Source of the DNA: Clostridium sp. TW13
GTDB taxonomy: Bacteria; Bacillota; Clostridia; Clostridiales; Clostridiaceae
DNA length: 64,000 nt
Reading direction: 5' to 3'
Assembly (NCBI RefSeq): GCF_024345225.1
Contig: NZ_BROD01000001.1
Coordinates: 3,670,516 to 3,734,515, forward strand
This document shows, piece after piece, positions 48,791 through 57,542 of this stretch. Every line of letters starts with the position of its first letter. The first letter of the stretch is position 1. The position numbers were made by a program, and so were the translations under genes. The notes below the pieces were generated by a model. The model was not told the origin of the DNA, ran no database searches, and saw only the letters and a program-made list of their open reading frames with translations.

Positions 48791-49107
48791 AAAACACCCC
48801 AAATTTAATTTTCAATATACTTCAATATACTTATTAGCAACTATCTTATACATACTTATAAAATTACACGTCTTCAAGTTATATTTTAATATATTTCAGT
48901 TTTTATTCAATATAATAAAGTTAACATTATAATGATATACAAAAGGTGCAAATCCTATTATGATCCACACCTCTTATTATCTATATTTATTTAGCATTAA
49001 TCATTTAAAACACACCTAAATCATTAATTCTTTCAATCTATCCATTAAAATAATTGGAGCAATTATTTTAACTTAAGTTTTTATACTTCATCCAAAAAAC
49101 TAATAAA
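48791..49107. other. intergenic region
   Basis: About 315 nt between the epimerase gene and the kinase gene. A weak stem (AGGTG ... CACCT, 48947-48972) with TTTTG on the minus strand may end the epimerase transcript. Nothing else is seen. Confidence 0.35.
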
Positions 49108-50010
49108 TCAAAAATTTTGCTCAATGAAATTAATATAATCCTTTTTTACAACTTCATTAGAATTATCCTTAAACCATTCATAAGATTCCTTTAATCCCTC
49201 AAATAAATCTTTTTGCTTTGGCAATAATTCAGCTTGTCTTGATACATCTAAACTATACTCATAATTATAAAAACTAAAATAATCTCTCTGATTATCATGA
49301 TTAGTTACATATACTTTTTCTAAAGGCGTTCTTACCACCTTATAGCATAGTTCAACAAATGTATTTATATCTACTAAATTTAAATTTCCAACATTGAATA
49401 TATGCTCTTTAGGATGTTTTTCTAAAATTTTTTCAATAACCTTACATAAGTCATCTACATGAAAAAACTGCAATTTCATTCTTCCATCGTTAGGAATATA
49501 AAATTTTCTGTTTTTTAATGCACATTCAAATACAAATGGTTCTCTATATACATTTTGCATCGGTCCATATAAGTAAGGTGGTCTTAGAATATATGCATTA
49601 GGAACTCTTGATAATAAATACTCTTCTGCCTCAATCTTATCTGTTCCATATTTGCCCCATATTGAATTTAAACCAACACTCTGATCTTCAGAAAATGGCT
49701 GCATATTTGTTTCTGGATAAACTGCTGACGAACTAATAAATATGTAATCTTTAAATTCTCCCACAGCATCTAGTATATTTTTAATATCCTTTTGATTATA
49801 TCCACATACATCTATTATGGTATCAAAGGAATATTTCTGTAGACACTCTCCTAAATTGTTCCTATCTGCACATATTAGATTAACGTTCTCTAATTGTTGT
49901 TTAGTTCCCCTGTTTAAAACATAAACCTCACAATCTTTCTTTAATTGAAAATATTTTGCTATGTACTTACTAACAAACACAGTGCCACCTGTAACTAATA
50001 TATTCTTCAT
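49108..50010 (-). CDS. NAD-dependent epimerase/dehydratase
   Basis: Extended short-chain dehydrogenase of 300 aa: N-terminal nucleotide-binding MKNILVTGGTVFVSKYIAKY, a conserved Asp in NLICADRNN, Ser in IFISSSAVYPE, and the catalytic Tyr and Lys in KYGTDKIEAE. LRPPYLYGP is typical of the UDP-sugar epimerase-like group. The substrate is unknown, perhaps a nucleotide sugar. Monocistronic, RBS AGGGGG. Confidence 0.85.
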   Translation of the reverse strand: MKNILVTGGTVFVSKYIAKYFQLKKDCEVYVLNRGTKQQLENVNLICADRNNLGECLQKYSFDTIIDVCGYNQKDIKNILDAVGEFKDYIFISSSAVYPETNMQPFSEDQSVGLNSIWGKYGTDKIEAEEYLLSRVPNAYILRPPYLYGPMQNVYREPFVFECALKNRKFYIPNDGRMKLQFFHVDDLCKVIEKILEKHPKEHIFNVGNLNLVDINTFVELCYKVVRTPLEKVYVTNHDNQRDYFSFYNYEYSLDVSRQAELLPKQKDLFEGLKESYEWFKDNSNEVVKKDYINFIEQNF

Positions 50011-50137
50011 AACTTACCCCCTATAAATTATTGTTTACTGTATACTTAACTTCATTAAAAGTTGCTTTTCTTCCCTTATTGTAACATATTTTGTAAGGTC
50101 AATATTGCTTATAATATACTATTTCTATTTATAAAAA

Positions 50138-50172
50138 TAGCCTTAGCTAAGTAAAATCAATAGCTAAGGCTA
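50138..50172 (-). terminator. terminator of the peptidase T-like gene
   Basis: TAGCCTTAGCTA (50138-50149) pairs perfectly with TAGCTAAGGCTA (50161-50172); the minus strand continues with TTTTTATAA. Confidence 0.75.
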
Positions 50173-50288
50173 CAAGTTCCCGTTACTTATGATACACTCC
50201 CCCGTAACAGTTATAACGTAAATTTTTATAAGTAATATTTTCTTCTTGCATTTAAGTAGATTATCCTGAAAATTTTACGACAATGTAA

Positions 50289-51404
50289 TTAAATATGCTT
50301 TATTATTTCCACCACCATTCTAGCTGAAGTGATTAAATCTTCTATCTTTATATATTCTTCTAATGTATGTGCGTTTTCCATTCCCACACTTAGGGTAACA
50401 GCTTTTACACCATTAGCATTTAATATATTTGCATCACTTCCACCACCTGAAGCAACAACAGTAGGGTCTATATTCATTTTAGAGAAAACTTTCTTTAATG
50501 TATTAACTATTTCATCATTCTCATCTATAGAAAAAGCTTCATACATTCTTTGTGTTTCTATTTCTATTTCTGCACCAAAGTCAGCTGCTGCCTGCTCGAA
50601 GGTTGCTACCATGTGTTGAGTTTGAGCATCTAGCTTTGAGCTATCTAAACTTCTGGCTTCTGCTAATATTTCTAGTTCTGGCATAACTATATTAGTACCA
50701 ATTCCACCATTTACAACACCTATATTAGCTGTAGTATTTTCATCTATTCTTAATAACTTCATATTTTCTATAGCTCTAGCTGCAACCATTATTGCACTTA
50801 TACCCTTTTCTGGACATACACCAGCATGGGATGGTATACCTTTTATTTTTACTTTTATACTATCTTGAGCTGGAGCTTTGACTATTACTTTTCCAGGGGC
50901 TCCACCATCATCTAACATGAATGCATAATCTGCCTTTACCTTACTATAGTCTAAGTATTTAGAACCTAATAACCCTATTTCCTCACAAACAGAGAATACT
51001 ATTTGTATATCGCTATGGTCTATATTATTTTCTTCTATTATTCTTATAGCTTCTAATATAGAAGCTATGCCGCCTTTGTCATCAGAACCTAACACTGTAG
51101 TTCCATCACTTTTAATTATACCATTTGCTTCATCTATTACAGGCTTTATTTTCTCGCCAGTTCTAACTGTATCCATATGAGAACCAAACAATACAGTTTT
51201 CCCCGGTTTATTTCCCTTCAATGTAGCTATAATATTGCCAGTTTCTCCACCAGCTTTAGCTCCTGCATTATCTATATATACTTCCAAACCTAATTGATTT
51301 AATTTCTCTACCAAAACCTTAGCTACAGCACCTTCTTTTAAACTTACACTATAAATTTGTACTAGTTCTACGAATTCATCTATTAATCTTTGCTTATTTA
51401 CCAT
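50289..51404 (-). CDS. M20-family peptidase T-like metallopeptidase
   Basis: Zinc aminopeptidase-like protein of 371 aa. Metal and catalytic motifs: LFGSHMDTV (His, Asp), TVLGSDDKGGIA (bridging Asp), VFSVCEEIGLLGSKYL (catalytic Glu pair), FMLDDGG, and near the end ENAHTLEEY (His). The lid region starts IKGIPSHAGVCPEKG. It matches the PepT-like M20B group and probably releases amino acids from di- or tripeptides in the cytoplasm. RBS AGGAGGG. Confidence 0.9.
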   Translation of the reverse strand: MVNKQRLIDEFVELVQIYSVSLKEGAVAKVLVEKLNQLGLEVYIDNAGAKAGGETGNIIATLKGNKPGKTVLFGSHMDTVRTGEKIKPVIDEANGIIKSDGTTVLGSDDKGGIASILEAIRIIEENNIDHSDIQIVFSVCEEIGLLGSKYLDYSKVKADYAFMLDDGGAPGKVIVKAPAQDSIKVKIKGIPSHAGVCPEKGISAIMVAARAIENMKLLRIDENTTANIGVVNGGIGTNIVMPELEILAEARSLDSSKLDAQTQHMVATFEQAAADFGAEIEIETQRMYEAFSIDENDEIVNTLKKVFSKMNIDPTVVASGGGSDANILNANGVKAVTLSVGMENAHTLEEYIKIEDLITSARMVVEIIKHI

Positions 51405-51558
51405 ACTTGACCCTCCTAAAAATTCCTTATTGTATTTTGCATAGTAATTTCTTCAATTTATGTTAACATGTATAGTGTAAATGGATTTTGTCATATTTAA
51501 AAGTGACAGTTTCCTTAAAACTCTAAGGTACAGATTGGGACAAGTATCATGCTTTCAT

Positions 51559-51762
51559 TTACTCCATCACTAGATAATTCAATAAATAAGCCAATTTATT
51601 ATCAATTGCAAGACAATACTCTACTGCCAATTCATCAATAGCAAGACCCTCACAAAGCTTCTTTCTGATTTGAGCATTCCTTACAATGTTCATTTGAATT
51701 TGATTTATAAAATGCCCTTTCCTTAAGCTTTCATCTCTACAAATATCCTGTTGAATTAACAT
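51559..51762 (-). CDS. small hypothetical protein, possibly a fragment
   Basis: Frame of 67 aa overlapping the end of the HAD-kinase fusion gene by 26 bp. The last half (KLCEGLAIDELAVEYCLAID) recalls the C-terminal tail of PD-(D/E)XK transposase-like nucleases, which end in GLSIEEIAxxTGLS-like helices. No good ribosome-binding site is seen. It could be a small gene, a remnant, or not translated. Confidence 0.3.
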   Translation of the reverse strand: MLIQQDICRDESLRKGHFINQIQMNIVRNAQIRKKLCEGLAIDELAVEYCLAIDNKLAYLLNYLVME

Positions 51763-53044
51763 TAGGGCTTTTTATAATTTTAGGGTTCAAATAATCATTA
51801 TTATCAATAACAATATCACTTAAAACCTTCGGATTATATTTTTCTATATATAATTTTTGTATAGGTATATACTTATTGGTGTACTTTTCAATTACAGCGG
51901 CTCCAAGTATACTCAAATCTCTCTTGGCTGCTCTTTTTAATACTTCATCAAAGGAAACATCTATAAATATTCTTAAATCAAAATATTGATTAAGTGGCTC
52001 TCTATAGAGCAGTACCCCCTCAAAAAGTACAATAGTGTCTTCATCTATAACATACCTCTTATTATTGATAAACCTATCTGTTTCAAGATTTAGCAGTAAA
52101 AGTTCTTTATCTAATTTATTTTCAGTTACAAGAGGTTTCATAATCTCATTCTCAATTTTCGCAATATCAAATGCATTATTGAGATATGAAATAATAGGAT
52201 TGTTTTCCTTGTTTCTTATCATTGAAGGGTTATGAAAGTCATCTATAGAAATAGTCTGACTTCTAAACCCAATCTTAAATAGGTATCTGACCAGTTCTTT
52301 TGTAAATGTTGACTTTCCAGAGGTATCTACACCATTAATGCCTACTATTAATGGTTTATTTTTTTGCTTTATATTCAGAATTTGTCCTGCAACTTCTTTG
52401 TAAATTCCATTAATCTTACTAATAATCTTGAAAATATCTGCTGGATTATCTGCAATAAAATCTGAATTTTTATAGTCATCTCCACCATATCCATATGATA
52501 CACCTATAGATAAGCACCTAGTGGCATCAGCTGCATCAAAGTCTATAACAGTATCTCCAACTACAATGGCACTACAGCTTGCATTTTCATCTAGTATTTG
52601 CTTTATAATTTGAAATTTTTTCAATCCCTCAACTCTTGATTTTTTAATTTCAAAATATTCCTCTATGTTAAAATGAGATAATATTTTACTCATATATTCT
52701 CTGCTGCCATTAGTGCAAATTCCTAATGTATACCCCTCATTTTTAAGGGTACTTAACATTTCTTTAACACCTTCGTATAACTGTGACGATTTAACAATTA
52801 GCTTATCCTCATTAATTTTAAGTTCATTCCTAATACTTTGGATTTCATCTTCACTCAAATTTTCTCCAAATAATTCCCTACATATTGCAGTTGAAGGTTT
52901 TCCTATAAGTTTAAGAAGTCTTTCTTTATCAATTCGTTCCATTCCTCTTGACATGCAGGTATCATGCATGGCATCTATAAATACTGTATCCGTTTTAAAT
53001 AAAGTACCATCTAAATCAAAAATAATAATCTTGTAAGTATACAT
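51737..53044 (-). CDS. fusion of HAD phosphatase and uridine kinase-like P-loop domain
   Basis: Protein of 435 aa with two enzyme domains. Residues 1-215 are a HAD phosphatase of the PpaX/Gph type: IIIFDLDGTLF (Asp10, Asp12), GICTNGSREY, the Lys region VEGLKKFQI, and IVVGDTVIDFDAA. Residues 230-430 resemble uridine kinase/phosphoribulokinase: Walker A GINGVDTSGKST (235-246), ISIDDFHNP, IVLFEGVLLYRE, and AAKRD. The natural substrate is unknown; a nucleoside or sugar kinase joined to a phosphatase is inferred. RBS AGGAGA. An extended -10 promoter lies about 100 nt upstream. Confidence 0.88.
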   Translation of the reverse strand: MYTYKIIIFDLDGTLFKTDTVFIDAMHDTCMSRGMERIDKERLLKLIGKPSTAICRELFGENLSEDEIQSIRNELKINEDKLIVKSSQLYEGVKEMLSTLKNEGYTLGICTNGSREYMSKILSHFNIEEYFEIKKSRVEGLKKFQIIKQILDENASCSAIVVGDTVIDFDAADATRCLSIGVSYGYGGDDYKNSDFIADNPADIFKIISKINGIYKEVAGQILNIKQKNKPLIVGINGVDTSGKSTFTKELVRYLFKIGFRSQTISIDDFHNPSMIRNKENNPIISYLNNAFDIAKIENEIMKPLVTENKLDKELLLLNLETDRFINNKRYVIDEDTIVLFEGVLLYREPLNQYFDLRIFIDVSFDEVLKRAAKRDLSILGAAVIEKYTNKYIPIQKLYIEKYNPKVLSDIVIDNNDYLNPKIIKSPNVNSTGYL

Positions 53045-53121
53045 ATTCTTCTCCTAAATATAAATTTATAATTTGTTTATCACTTATGTAGATATGCTCT
53101 AATACTTGAATGATATAATAC

Positions 53122-53171
53122 CTGCAATATAAAGTGCAGAATTATACCATGGCAATGTAGCAGTAAGACAA
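53122..53171 (-). promoter_or_regulatory. promoter of the HAD-kinase fusion gene
   Basis: Minus-strand extended -10 TGGTATAAT (-10 at 53141-53146) with -35 TTGTCT (53166-53171) at 19-nt spacing. A small hairpin CTGCA...TGCAG (53122-53139) begins the transcript. Confidence 0.45.
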
Positions 53172-53425
53172 AGCCTATTATATTCCCTTACATAATTAGT
53201 ATAATTTAACATATCCCATATTTCAATATATCTTTATATGATTACAATTTATGCTTTAAATGCATACAGTTGCCTCATTCCTTACGTTTGTTTTCTGTCT
53301 GTAGAATGTAAGATAAACTACCTAGAATGCTGGCTTCTTTATATAATAAACAATATAGAAATGTTTTTTTACATTCGGTCAGTATATGGCAACATGCTAA
53401 AATAAATATATATATATTTATATAT
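53172..53425. other. intergenic region
   Basis: AT-rich, no gene seen; it is the left half of a gap of about 450 nt between the AraC/GyrI-like gene and the HAD-kinase fusion gene. Confidence 0.35.
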
Positions 53426-53463
53426 GCAAGATGGCTTACACTCATTGAGGTCAGCCATCTTGC
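53426..53463 (-). terminator. hairpin after the AraC/GyrI-like gene
   Basis: GCAAGATGGCT (53426-53436) pairs perfectly with AGCCATCTTGC (53453-53463). It lies about 40 nt after the stop codon; the following minus-strand sequence is AT-rich rather than a U-run. Confidence 0.65.
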
Positions 53464-53501
53464 ATTTTCTATTACAAATTGGTCATTTAAGTGGATTTTA
53501 T

Positions 53502-54467
53502 TTACTTACGCACTGGTCTGATATACTTAAAAAACCTTTCTGGATCATGATAAAAGTAAATTATTCTACCAGGGGTAGTATCAAAGCAGTAACCGGTGCC
53601 TGTAAAATCAAAAGTTGCCATTGCCTTTTCAATCTTTTCCTCCACACTACGATTTTCCTGCTCATAGTCAAATGGCCCATGTTCAAAAACAATATACTCA
53701 GCTTCGGGAACATCTATCATAAGCATTTGTGGGGGTACTTCGCCTTTATAATCAACGGGAAGACGTGCACCATAACACTCTGTACGTGGAATACCCCAAT
53801 CGCAGAGTCTGCCCTCTGGGTCATTAATGTATGCCATAATCTGACCACTTCCACTGTTACATTCACTCCCACCATGGTCATCCAATTTGCCCTTGATACT
53901 ATCGAGTAATCCTGAAATTGTTTCGCAATCTTGTCCCGGAATAAGACTTTGCTTTTGCCAAAAGTCCCAATAACCATTACTTTCATAGTTTTTAATGTGC
54001 AAAAACTTGTGTGCAGGAATGGTCACAAAATAAATTTTAATATCATCTGTAGATTTTATCATACCAATCTCTCCAAATCCTAAAAAGTAGCGGTCGAAAA
54101 GGTTTATTTTTGTGCGAAGAACGACAGGACTAGGATTTTTTCGGTATTCACTTGGAGCTACACCATATGTTCTCTTGAAAGCTCTAGTAAAAGCTTCATG
54201 TGATGAAAAACCATAATCAAAAGCAATATCCAAAATGCTTTTTTCACTATCCCTCACTTCTTTTAGTGCAAAGGCTAATTTTCTGTTTCCTAGATACTCC
54301 CTAAATTGCATACCTGATATTTCTTTAAATTTTCTCGTTGTATAAAATTCGGAATAACCCAGTCTGCGAGAAAGAAATCGTAGTGTTAATGCTTCATCAT
54401 TGTAATTTTTAATACATTTGTCAATTTCATCAACGATTATCTGAATTTGCTTCTGCCACTCATACAT
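53502..54467 (-). CDS. AraC-family regulator with GyrI-like ligand-binding domain
   Basis: Regulator of about 321 aa. The AraC helix-turn-helix pair is N-terminal (about residues 8-110): LTLRFLSRRLGYSEFYTTRK and ILDIAFDYGFSSHEAFTRAF then RTYGVAPSEYRKNP. The C-terminal two thirds (about 150-310) resemble the GyrI-like/effector-binding fold (VTIPAHKFLHIKNYES, QMLMIDVPEAEYIVFEHGPF), as in Rob/SoxS-like multidrug sensors. The start at 54467 follows GAGGTGA. The gene is visibly richer in G and C than its neighbours, which suggests transfer. Confidence 0.88.
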   Translation of the reverse strand: MYEWQKQIQIIVDEIDKCIKNYNDEALTLRFLSRRLGYSEFYTTRKFKEISGMQFREYLGNRKLAFALKEVRDSEKSILDIAFDYGFSSHEAFTRAFKRTYGVAPSEYRKNPSPVVLRTKINLFDRYFLGFGEIGMIKSTDDIKIYFVTIPAHKFLHIKNYESNGYWDFWQKQSLIPGQDCETISGLLDSIKGKLDDHGGSECNSGSGQIMAYINDPEGRLCDWGIPRTECYGARLPVDYKGEVPPQMLMIDVPEAEYIVFEHGPFDYEQENRSVEEKIEKAMATFDFTGTGYCFDTTPGRIIYFYHDPERFFKYIRPVRK

Positions 54468-54588
54468 TCGTTTGTTCACCTCATTTCAACTGCCCTACAT
54501 TTATTATAGGAAAATAGAGAGCTTACTGCTTGATTTTACTTGCTGTTATTACATTATTTCCAAATTACATTTCACATGTTCTAATTCT

Positions 54589-54954
54589 TTAAGATTTTAT
54601 TCTGCAAGTAACCTCTATGCAATTTCCTTCGCTGTCCTTAAATTCTAAAACCTCATTGCATCTAATAGTTGTTAATGGAAAGACTATTGGACAATTTAAT
54701 TCATATAATCTTTTTTGAATTGAATCTATATCATTAACCTCTAGACTTGGTAAGCAATTATTCCCCCAAGACTTCTCTTCCTTCATCTTTTCGTGAGCAA
54801 ACAAGCCATATCTAAAACCATTAATATCAAAAACACTATATATTTCATCTCTTTCAGTAACTTCTTGTCCTAATAATCTTTCATAAAATTTTATTGCTCG
54901 ATTCATGTCCTTTACACACACATATAATGACTGTATTTTAAAGTTTAAGTTCAT
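54589..54954 (-). CDS. VOC/glyoxalase-like protein
   Basis: Protein of 121 aa with the vicinal-oxygen-chelate fold: IQSLYVCVKDMNRAIKFYER, LLGQEVTERDEIYSVFDING, LPSLEVNDIDSIQKRLYELN and FKDSEGNCIEVTC. Members act as metal enzymes or as antibiotic-binding immunity proteins. The start at 54954 follows AGGAG by 7 nt. Confidence 0.82.
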   Translation of the reverse strand: MNLNFKIQSLYVCVKDMNRAIKFYERLLGQEVTERDEIYSVFDINGFRYGLFAHEKMKEEKSWGNNCLPSLEVNDIDSIQKRLYELNCPIVFPLTTIRCNEVLEFKDSEGNCIEVTCRIKS

Positions 54955-55065
54955 AATAACACTCCTAAACAAATTAGATAGATAAACTTTATCTATCTCT
55001 TTGTTGAAATGATAACATACTTAATTGAACAACTATATGTCATATTATAGTCATGTTGAAAAGTA

Positions 55066-55099
55066 CAAAAAAGAAAACCCCCATCATCTGAGGATTTTC
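55066..55099 (-). terminator. terminator of the methyltransferase gene
   Basis: Minus-strand GAAAATCC ... GGGTTTTC followed by TTTTTTG. Confidence 0.65.
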
Positions 55100-55153
55100 T
55101 AATTCATCAAATACTTCTACTATTTATTGTTAATATAAACACTTATGCTATTA

Positions 55154-55852
55154 TTACTTCTTAGTAGCAGTCATGGCTATAAGTGTAAGATAATTTTCTG
55201 AATCTGCATCATGTAAATCATAATCAGCAGTTGACCTCCAGATTTCCTTACCATCTTCAATAGTTTCAGCATAGTTTACATCAACTATACCTGTCTTCTG
55301 CCACAAATCTTTCCACCACTTTGCACTATGGAAACAGTACATGTCTGCCTCCCAATATGCCTTCATAGCTTCTGGTAAGCCATCACTAAACTCTCTTGTA
55401 AGACCTGGACTAACAATTCCAAATTGTCCACCTTGCTTAACTAACTTAGAATAATAGTTAGGTAGATATATCTCATCTGTACCAAAATAATGATATGCAT
55501 CAATACTTATTGCTGCATCAAAATAATTTTCTGCATAAGGTAATGCATGAGCTTCTGCATGAATTGGGAATACCTTATCCTCTACCCCCATTTCAACAAA
55601 ACGATGATAATTATCAGTAGGGCTTATCCATAAATCATTTGCAAATACAGTTACACCAAACTCTTTAGCAAGAAATATTGATGTAAGTCCCATACCACAT
55701 CCCATATCTAACACACGCATACCTGGCTTTAAATCCATCTTTTCGCAAAGAATCTCAATCAGCCACATAGCATTAGGTCCAAGCATTTTATTATCTTCAA
55801 AAAACTTTCCATATTTATTGTAATATTCTTCACAGCATTCAAATTTTCTCAT
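55154..55852 (-). CDS. class I SAM-dependent methyltransferase
   Basis: Protein of 232 aa. SAM-binding motif I is VLDMGCGMGLTSIFLAKEFG, followed by VFANDLW, HAEAHALPYAENYFDAAISI (motif II/III) and KQGGQFGIVSPG. The ending LHDADSENYLTLIAMTATKK is complete. The substrate is unknown, probably a small molecule. RBS AAAGGAG. A near-palindrome, TTACC-GT-GGTAA, lies about 45 bp upstream of the start and may be an operator. Confidence 0.85.
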   Translation of the reverse strand: MRKFECCEEYYNKYGKFFEDNKMLGPNAMWLIEILCEKMDLKPGMRVLDMGCGMGLTSIFLAKEFGVTVFANDLWISPTDNYHRFVEMGVEDKVFPIHAEAHALPYAENYFDAAISIDAYHYFGTDEIYLPNYYSKLVKQGGQFGIVSPGLTREFSDGLPEAMKAYWEADMYCFHSAKWWKDLWQKTGIVDVNYAETIEDGKEIWRSTADYDLHDADSENYLTLIAMTATKK

Positions 55853-56082
55853 TATTTATAATCTCCTTTGATATGTTATTCTTTTTAACTCAAGTTACCG
55901 TGGTAAAAGAACAACACGCAAAGTGATAATATATTTATATAGTATCTAAGGCGTGTTATTCAAAAACCACCTTTAATACACTGCTCTTTTTAAACATCAT
56001 AAAAACACTTCCTTTCAATTTCATTACCATAATTATACTTATCATAATTTATATTGTCAAATTATTGCAATCAATACTTACT

Positions 56083-57183
56083 TTATTTTGGAATGAGCTG
56101 AATAACTTTATCATCAGATATATCAGGATTTCCTCTGCCATCCCTATTGCTTGTTGTTAAGTAAATTGAACCATCTTTTGCTTCAATTGCCTCACGTAAT
56201 CGTCCATACTGATTTTTAAGCCAAGACTCTACATTTTTCACTCCTACCCCATTTTCATTAAAGGATATAGATAGTAATTGCTGTCCTCGCAAATTTGCAA
56301 CAAGTAATTTTCCTTCCCATGGACCTTTACTCACAAAGGTAATACCTGATGGTGCCCAAGTATCTTCGCCACTGTGTATTAATGGTTTTTGTACTGTAAT
56401 CTCAGTGGAACTATCACTTCCTTGAACAATTGGCCATCCATAATTTGCTCCTGGTTGTATTATGTTTATCTCATCATGTGCTGATTGTCCATGCTCAGAT
56501 TCATACAAAACATCTTTTGAATTCCATGCTAACCCCTCTGGATTTCTATGACCTAAGCTATAAACAGGTGAATTAATAATTGGGTTATCTTTAGGAATTC
56601 TCCCATCCAATTCTATTCTCAATATCTTTCCTGCTTTACTTGCAGGATCTTGTGCCAGCTGTGGATTCCCTGAATCCCCTGTTGTTATATACAATCTCTT
56701 ATCTGGTCCTATCTTAATCCTTCCACCATTATGAATTGATCCACATGGAATTCTATCTATAAGAATCCTGTCAATAGATGCTGTATTATTGTTTTCAATT
56801 AATCTGACAACACGATTATAAAGTTTATTCCCTTCTGAATATGAATGCATAGCATACATATAATGATTTTGTGAATAATTTGGATCTAAAACAATTCCCA
56901 TCAACCCACCTTCTCCTTGACTTATAAAAGGTGCATTAAATGTAATTAAGGGCTGTGACAACAACTTACCATTTTCAATGATTCTAATAGTTCCAGACCT
57001 CTCTGTAACATATAATTTCCCCTCATCACTTATTGCAATAGCCCAAGGTACATACAAGTTTTCAGCTATAACTTTAACTTCATAAGGAAATTGCCTTGAT
57101 GTGATTGATCTTTCTTTAACATTAACTACGTCACTATTATCAAATGTCATATTAACAAGAAAATTATAAACCATTCTATTCAT
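56083..57183 (-). CDS. cytoplasmic glucose/sorbosone dehydrogenase-like beta-propeller
   Basis: Protein of 366 aa of the PQQ-dependent soluble aldose dehydrogenase family: NLYVPWAIAISDEGKLYVTE, GEGGLMGIVLDPNYSQNHYM, SIHNGGRIKIGPDKRLYITT (with the conserved His), GHRNPEGLAWN, and YGWPIVQGSD. It lacks a signal peptide, unusual for a PQQ enzyme, and Clostridium does not normally make PQQ, so the cofactor is uncertain. The start at 57183 follows GGAGG. Monocistronic. Confidence 0.82.
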   Translation of the reverse strand: MNRMVYNFLVNMTFDNSDVVNVKERSITSRQFPYEVKVIAENLYVPWAIAISDEGKLYVTERSGTIRIIENGKLLSQPLITFNAPFISQGEGGLMGIVLDPNYSQNHYMYAMHSYSEGNKLYNRVVRLIENNNTASIDRILIDRIPCGSIHNGGRIKIGPDKRLYITTGDSGNPQLAQDPASKAGKILRIELDGRIPKDNPIINSPVYSLGHRNPEGLAWNSKDVLYESEHGQSAHDEINIIQPGANYGWPIVQGSDSSTEITVQKPLIHSGEDTWAPSGITFVSKGPWEGKLLVANLRGQQLLSISFNENGVGVKNVESWLKNQYGRLREAIEAKDGSIYLTTSNRDGRGNPDISDDKVIQLIPK

Positions 57184-57350
57184 ACAGTTATCCTCCAAAT
57201 TTAAATAAACATATAATTCAATAAAAAACTTCAGCTTTTAATTCAATTTAATTAGTTTTCTATTGCCATCTTATTCATTTATGAGAATAACCGTTCCTAT
57301 TAAAAACTTAGTTATAATAAAGTTGATTTAGGCTATATATTATGATAAAA

Positions 57351-57380
57351 TTCACTTATGTTTATAAACCATAATAAAAT
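57351..57380 (+). promoter_or_regulatory. promoter of the guanidine operon
   Basis: -35 TTCACT (57351-57356), 18-nt spacer, -10 TAAAAT (57375-57380), about 11 nt before the riboswitch. A TTGATT/TAAAAT pair 27-28 nt further upstream is an alternative. Confidence 0.45.
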
Positions 57381-57390
57381 ATAGTTTAGT

Positions 57391-57478
57391 TTTCTAGGGT
57401 TCCGCAATTTATCGTTGGCAGGTCCGAGAGAAAGCGCACAGTTTACTGTGTACACGGAAGGATAAAAGCCTGGGAGAT
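57391..57478 (+). ncRNA. guanidine-I (ykkC) riboswitch
   Basis: The aptamer core is visible: CTAGGGTTCCGC near the 5' end, GGCAGGTCCGAGAGAAAGC, then ACACGGAAGGATAAAAGCCT ending in GGGAGA. This matches the ykkC subclass 1 pattern (GGGTTCCG, ACTGGTCCGAGAG, ACACGGAGGGACAAAAGCCCGGGAGA) with co-varying changes of C to T. The 3' strand feeds into a terminator, so guanidinium should switch on the genes downstream. The Gdx exporter in the operon agrees with this. Confidence 0.9.
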
Positions 57479-57510
57479 ATTTTAATAATATTTCCCTAGG
57501 CTTTTTTTAT
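57465..57510 (+). terminator. expression-platform terminator of the guanidine riboswitch
   Basis: AGCCTGGGAGATATT pairs with AATATTTCCCTAGGCT, followed by TTTTTTATTTTT. The 5' side uses the aptamer's GCCTGGGAGA, so ligand binding would stop its formation. Confidence 0.85.
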
Positions 57511-57542
57511 TTTTAATTTTTTTAATCAAGGAGGATATAGTA

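Noticed and set aside
54589-57183. Considered whether the VOC protein, methyltransferase and sugar dehydrogenase-like gene form one biosynthetic operon
   Set aside because: They are separated by 200-bp or longer gaps, and a terminator lies between the first two; no shared pathway is evident.
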